From an uncultured Alphaproteobacteria bacterium (GTDB taxonomy: Bacteria > Pseudomonadota > Alphaproteobacteria > Caulobacterales > Parvularculaceae): a stretch of 7,371 nucleotides of DNA. Where the stretch lies: positions 1-7,371 of the forward strand of contig CALKYG010000209.1 in the NCBI GenBank assembly GCA_938003575.1, given 5' to 3'. Positions 6,786 through 7,371 of the stretch are shown piece by piece. The notes under the pieces were generated by a model. It was not told where the DNA came from. It searched no databases and was given only the letters and a program-made list of their open reading frames with translations. The translations under genes and the position numbers were made by a program. Each line of letters starts with the position of its first letter. Within the stretch, counting starts at the first letter, position 1.

Positions 6786-7184
6786 CTATTCGATTCGCGC
6801 TTTTGCCGCTCGACCGAAGAAAAGCCATACCCCCAGCAGACCGACCAGAATTATCAGCCATGTGGCCGGCTCGGGCACGTCATCAGGCGGCGGCGGGGGT
6901 GGACATTCCGGATCTGTTCTTGGGTCGCACGGCGGGGTTGGCGGCAAAACCGGAGGAACGACAATTCCGGGAATTTCAAAGGGCGGAATATAAGGCGGCA
7001 GCCACTCTGTCGCGGGCGGCGGGAACACCGGGGTCGGTTCGCCGGGCGCAGTCGGCAGTCCGGCGCTCGGAACCCGCCCTGGCTCCCTCGGCGCCGGGTT
7101 AAAGCCGGCAAGCCGTTTGGGAACGGGGCGGGACCCTAAAAAGGGCCTTCCGCCTTTCGTTGCCCTTCTCCGCAGCAGCCGCAA
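6786..7184 (-). CDS. Proline-rich PEP-CTERM sorting-domain protein (C-terminal part)
   Basis: This minus-strand frame encodes up to 132 residues if read from a TTG at 7184. Residues 30-102 are strongly Pro-rich, with short repeats such as VFPPPATEW, PPYIPPFEIP, two Cys (86 and 94) around DPRTDPE, then six Pro. The end is a PEP-CTERM-type signal: VPEPATW at 103-109, a hydrophobic helix at about 109-124, and a basic tail GRAAKAR. In known systems this tail anchors a Sec-exported protein until exosortase cleaves and passes it to the surface, usually with an exopolysaccharide system; no exosortase gene is in the window. No signal peptide is encoded in this frame: its first ~13 residues (RLLRRRATKGGR) are basic and look like out-of-frame translation. 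Genuine coding probably starts near 7138, after the slippery site, as the continuation of the frame at 7136-7357. Product identity beyond the sorting signal is unknown. Confidence 0.65.
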   Translation of the reverse strand: MRLLRRRATKGGRPFLGSRPVPKRLAGFNPAPREPGRVPSAGLPTAPGEPTPVFPPPATEWLPPYIPPFEIPGIVVPPVLPPTPPCDPRTDPECPPPPPPDDVPEPATWLIILVGLLGVWLFFGRAAKARIE

Positions 7185-7357
7185 TTGACGACGATGTCGT
7201 TCCGTATGTCGCCGACGGCGCGAGCGTAAATCTCCGCGATTTCTTTCTCATCCGCCTGGCGTCGTCCGTTGAAGCCGCCGGTGTAAACTATGGCAACGGC
7301 GAGGATCGCCGCAGCTATGACGTTCGCGAAGCCGTTTCCCAACATGGGGACCACCAT
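7136..7357 (-). CDS. N-terminal hydrophobic segment, probable 5' part of the PEP-CTERM protein
   Basis: This minus-strand frame encodes 73 residues from ATG at 7357 to TAG at 7136-7138. A hydrophobic stretch at about 9-28 (GFANVIAAAILAVAIVYTGG) could be a signal peptide or membrane anchor. A charged segment follows (RRQADEKEIAEIYARAVGDI), then a Cys cluster NCGCCGEG at about 58-65. Codon third positions are GC-rich, as in the neighbours. The frame is open beyond the ATG to the window edge, so the gene could begin outside; the ATG at 7345, with GGTGG just upstream, is another possible start. Alone it would be a short membrane peptide of unknown function. Its stop lies directly after C CCT TTT, and a -1 shift continues straight into the PEP-CTERM frame, giving 190 residues with an export signal at one end and a sorting signal at the other. 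I could not assign a family. Confidence 0.5.
   Translation of the reverse strand: MVVPMLGNGFANVIAAAILAVAIVYTGGFNGRRQADEKEIAEIYARAVGDIRNDIVVNCGCCGEGQRKAEGPF
7139..7145 (-). other. C CCT TTT slippery heptamer before a TAG stop
   Basis: On the minus strand the zero frame reads C CCT TTT TAG. The heptamer has the X XXY YYZ form with X=C, Y=T and Z=T. A -1 slip re-pairs both tRNAs on CCC TTT and continues TTA GGG into the PEP-CTERM frame. Twelve nt downstream are two small stems, CCGTT/AACGG (7113-7126) and GCCGG/CCGGC (7093-7109), 3 nt apart, which could act as a stimulator. The spacing is longer than the usual 5-9 nt. A one-base change in the T5/C3 run would also explain the two frames. Confidence 0.3.
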
Positions 7358-7371
7358 TTCCGCCCGGATTC

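Noticed and set aside
7139..7184. Independent TTG start at 7184 for the PEP-CTERM frame
   Set aside because: The residues it adds are basic and shadow-like, there is no signal peptide, and the other frame looks coding across the same bases until the slippery site.

Overview
The window looks like a chromosomal segment from an alphaproteobacterium. Hyphomicrobiales or a neighbouring order is the best guess; the genus cannot be read from the sequence. The evidence is the gene order nuoM-nuoN-birA-coaX-rnj followed by a small DUF1467-type membrane protein, the alphaproteobacterial look of the proteins, and a moderately GC-rich composition with GC-rich third codon positions. Nothing in the first 6.7 kb suggests a mobile element, phage or CRISPR locus. 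No tRNA or rRNA was seen.

Positions 1-5212 (+ strand) hold a tightly packed co-directional cluster: the 3' end of nuoM, then nuoN, birA (biotin protein ligase without the DNA-binding domain), coaX (type III pantothenate kinase), rnj (ribonuclease J) and a DUF1467 protein. Junctions are stop/start overlaps or gaps of 2-4 nt, so this reads as the distal end of the respiratory complex I operon running on into housekeeping genes. NuoM and NuoN are antiporter-like proton-pumping subunits. BirA and CoaX supply biotinylated carboxylase and coenzyme A, and both feed acetyl-CoA carboxylation. RNase J acts in RNA processing and decay. Two RNA hairpins may shape expression: a GC-rich stem plus six T at the very end of nuoN (possible attenuation before birA), and a longer stem at the end of the DUF1467 gene that may close the operon.

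Positions 5213-5304 form a 92-nt leader in front of mgtE (Mg2+ channel/transporter, GTG start). It contains a perfect 9-bp inverted repeat whose 3' arm covers part of the ribosome binding site and ends at the base before the start codon. A shorter alternative stem competes for the same bases, so a translational switch is possible.

Positions 6757-7371 hold a minus-strand locus convergent with mgtE. One frame encodes a short piece with an N-terminal hydrophobic segment and a Cys cluster. A second frame encodes a proline-rich stalk ending in a PEP-CTERM-type sorting signal (VPEPATW, hydrophobic helix, basic tail). The two meet exactly at a C CCT TTT slippery heptamer directly before the first frame's TAG stop. 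A -1 shift there would join them into one 190-residue exported, membrane-anchored protein. Programmed frameshifting, a real frameshift mutation, or a one-base error in the T5 run all fit. This is the least ordinary part of the window.
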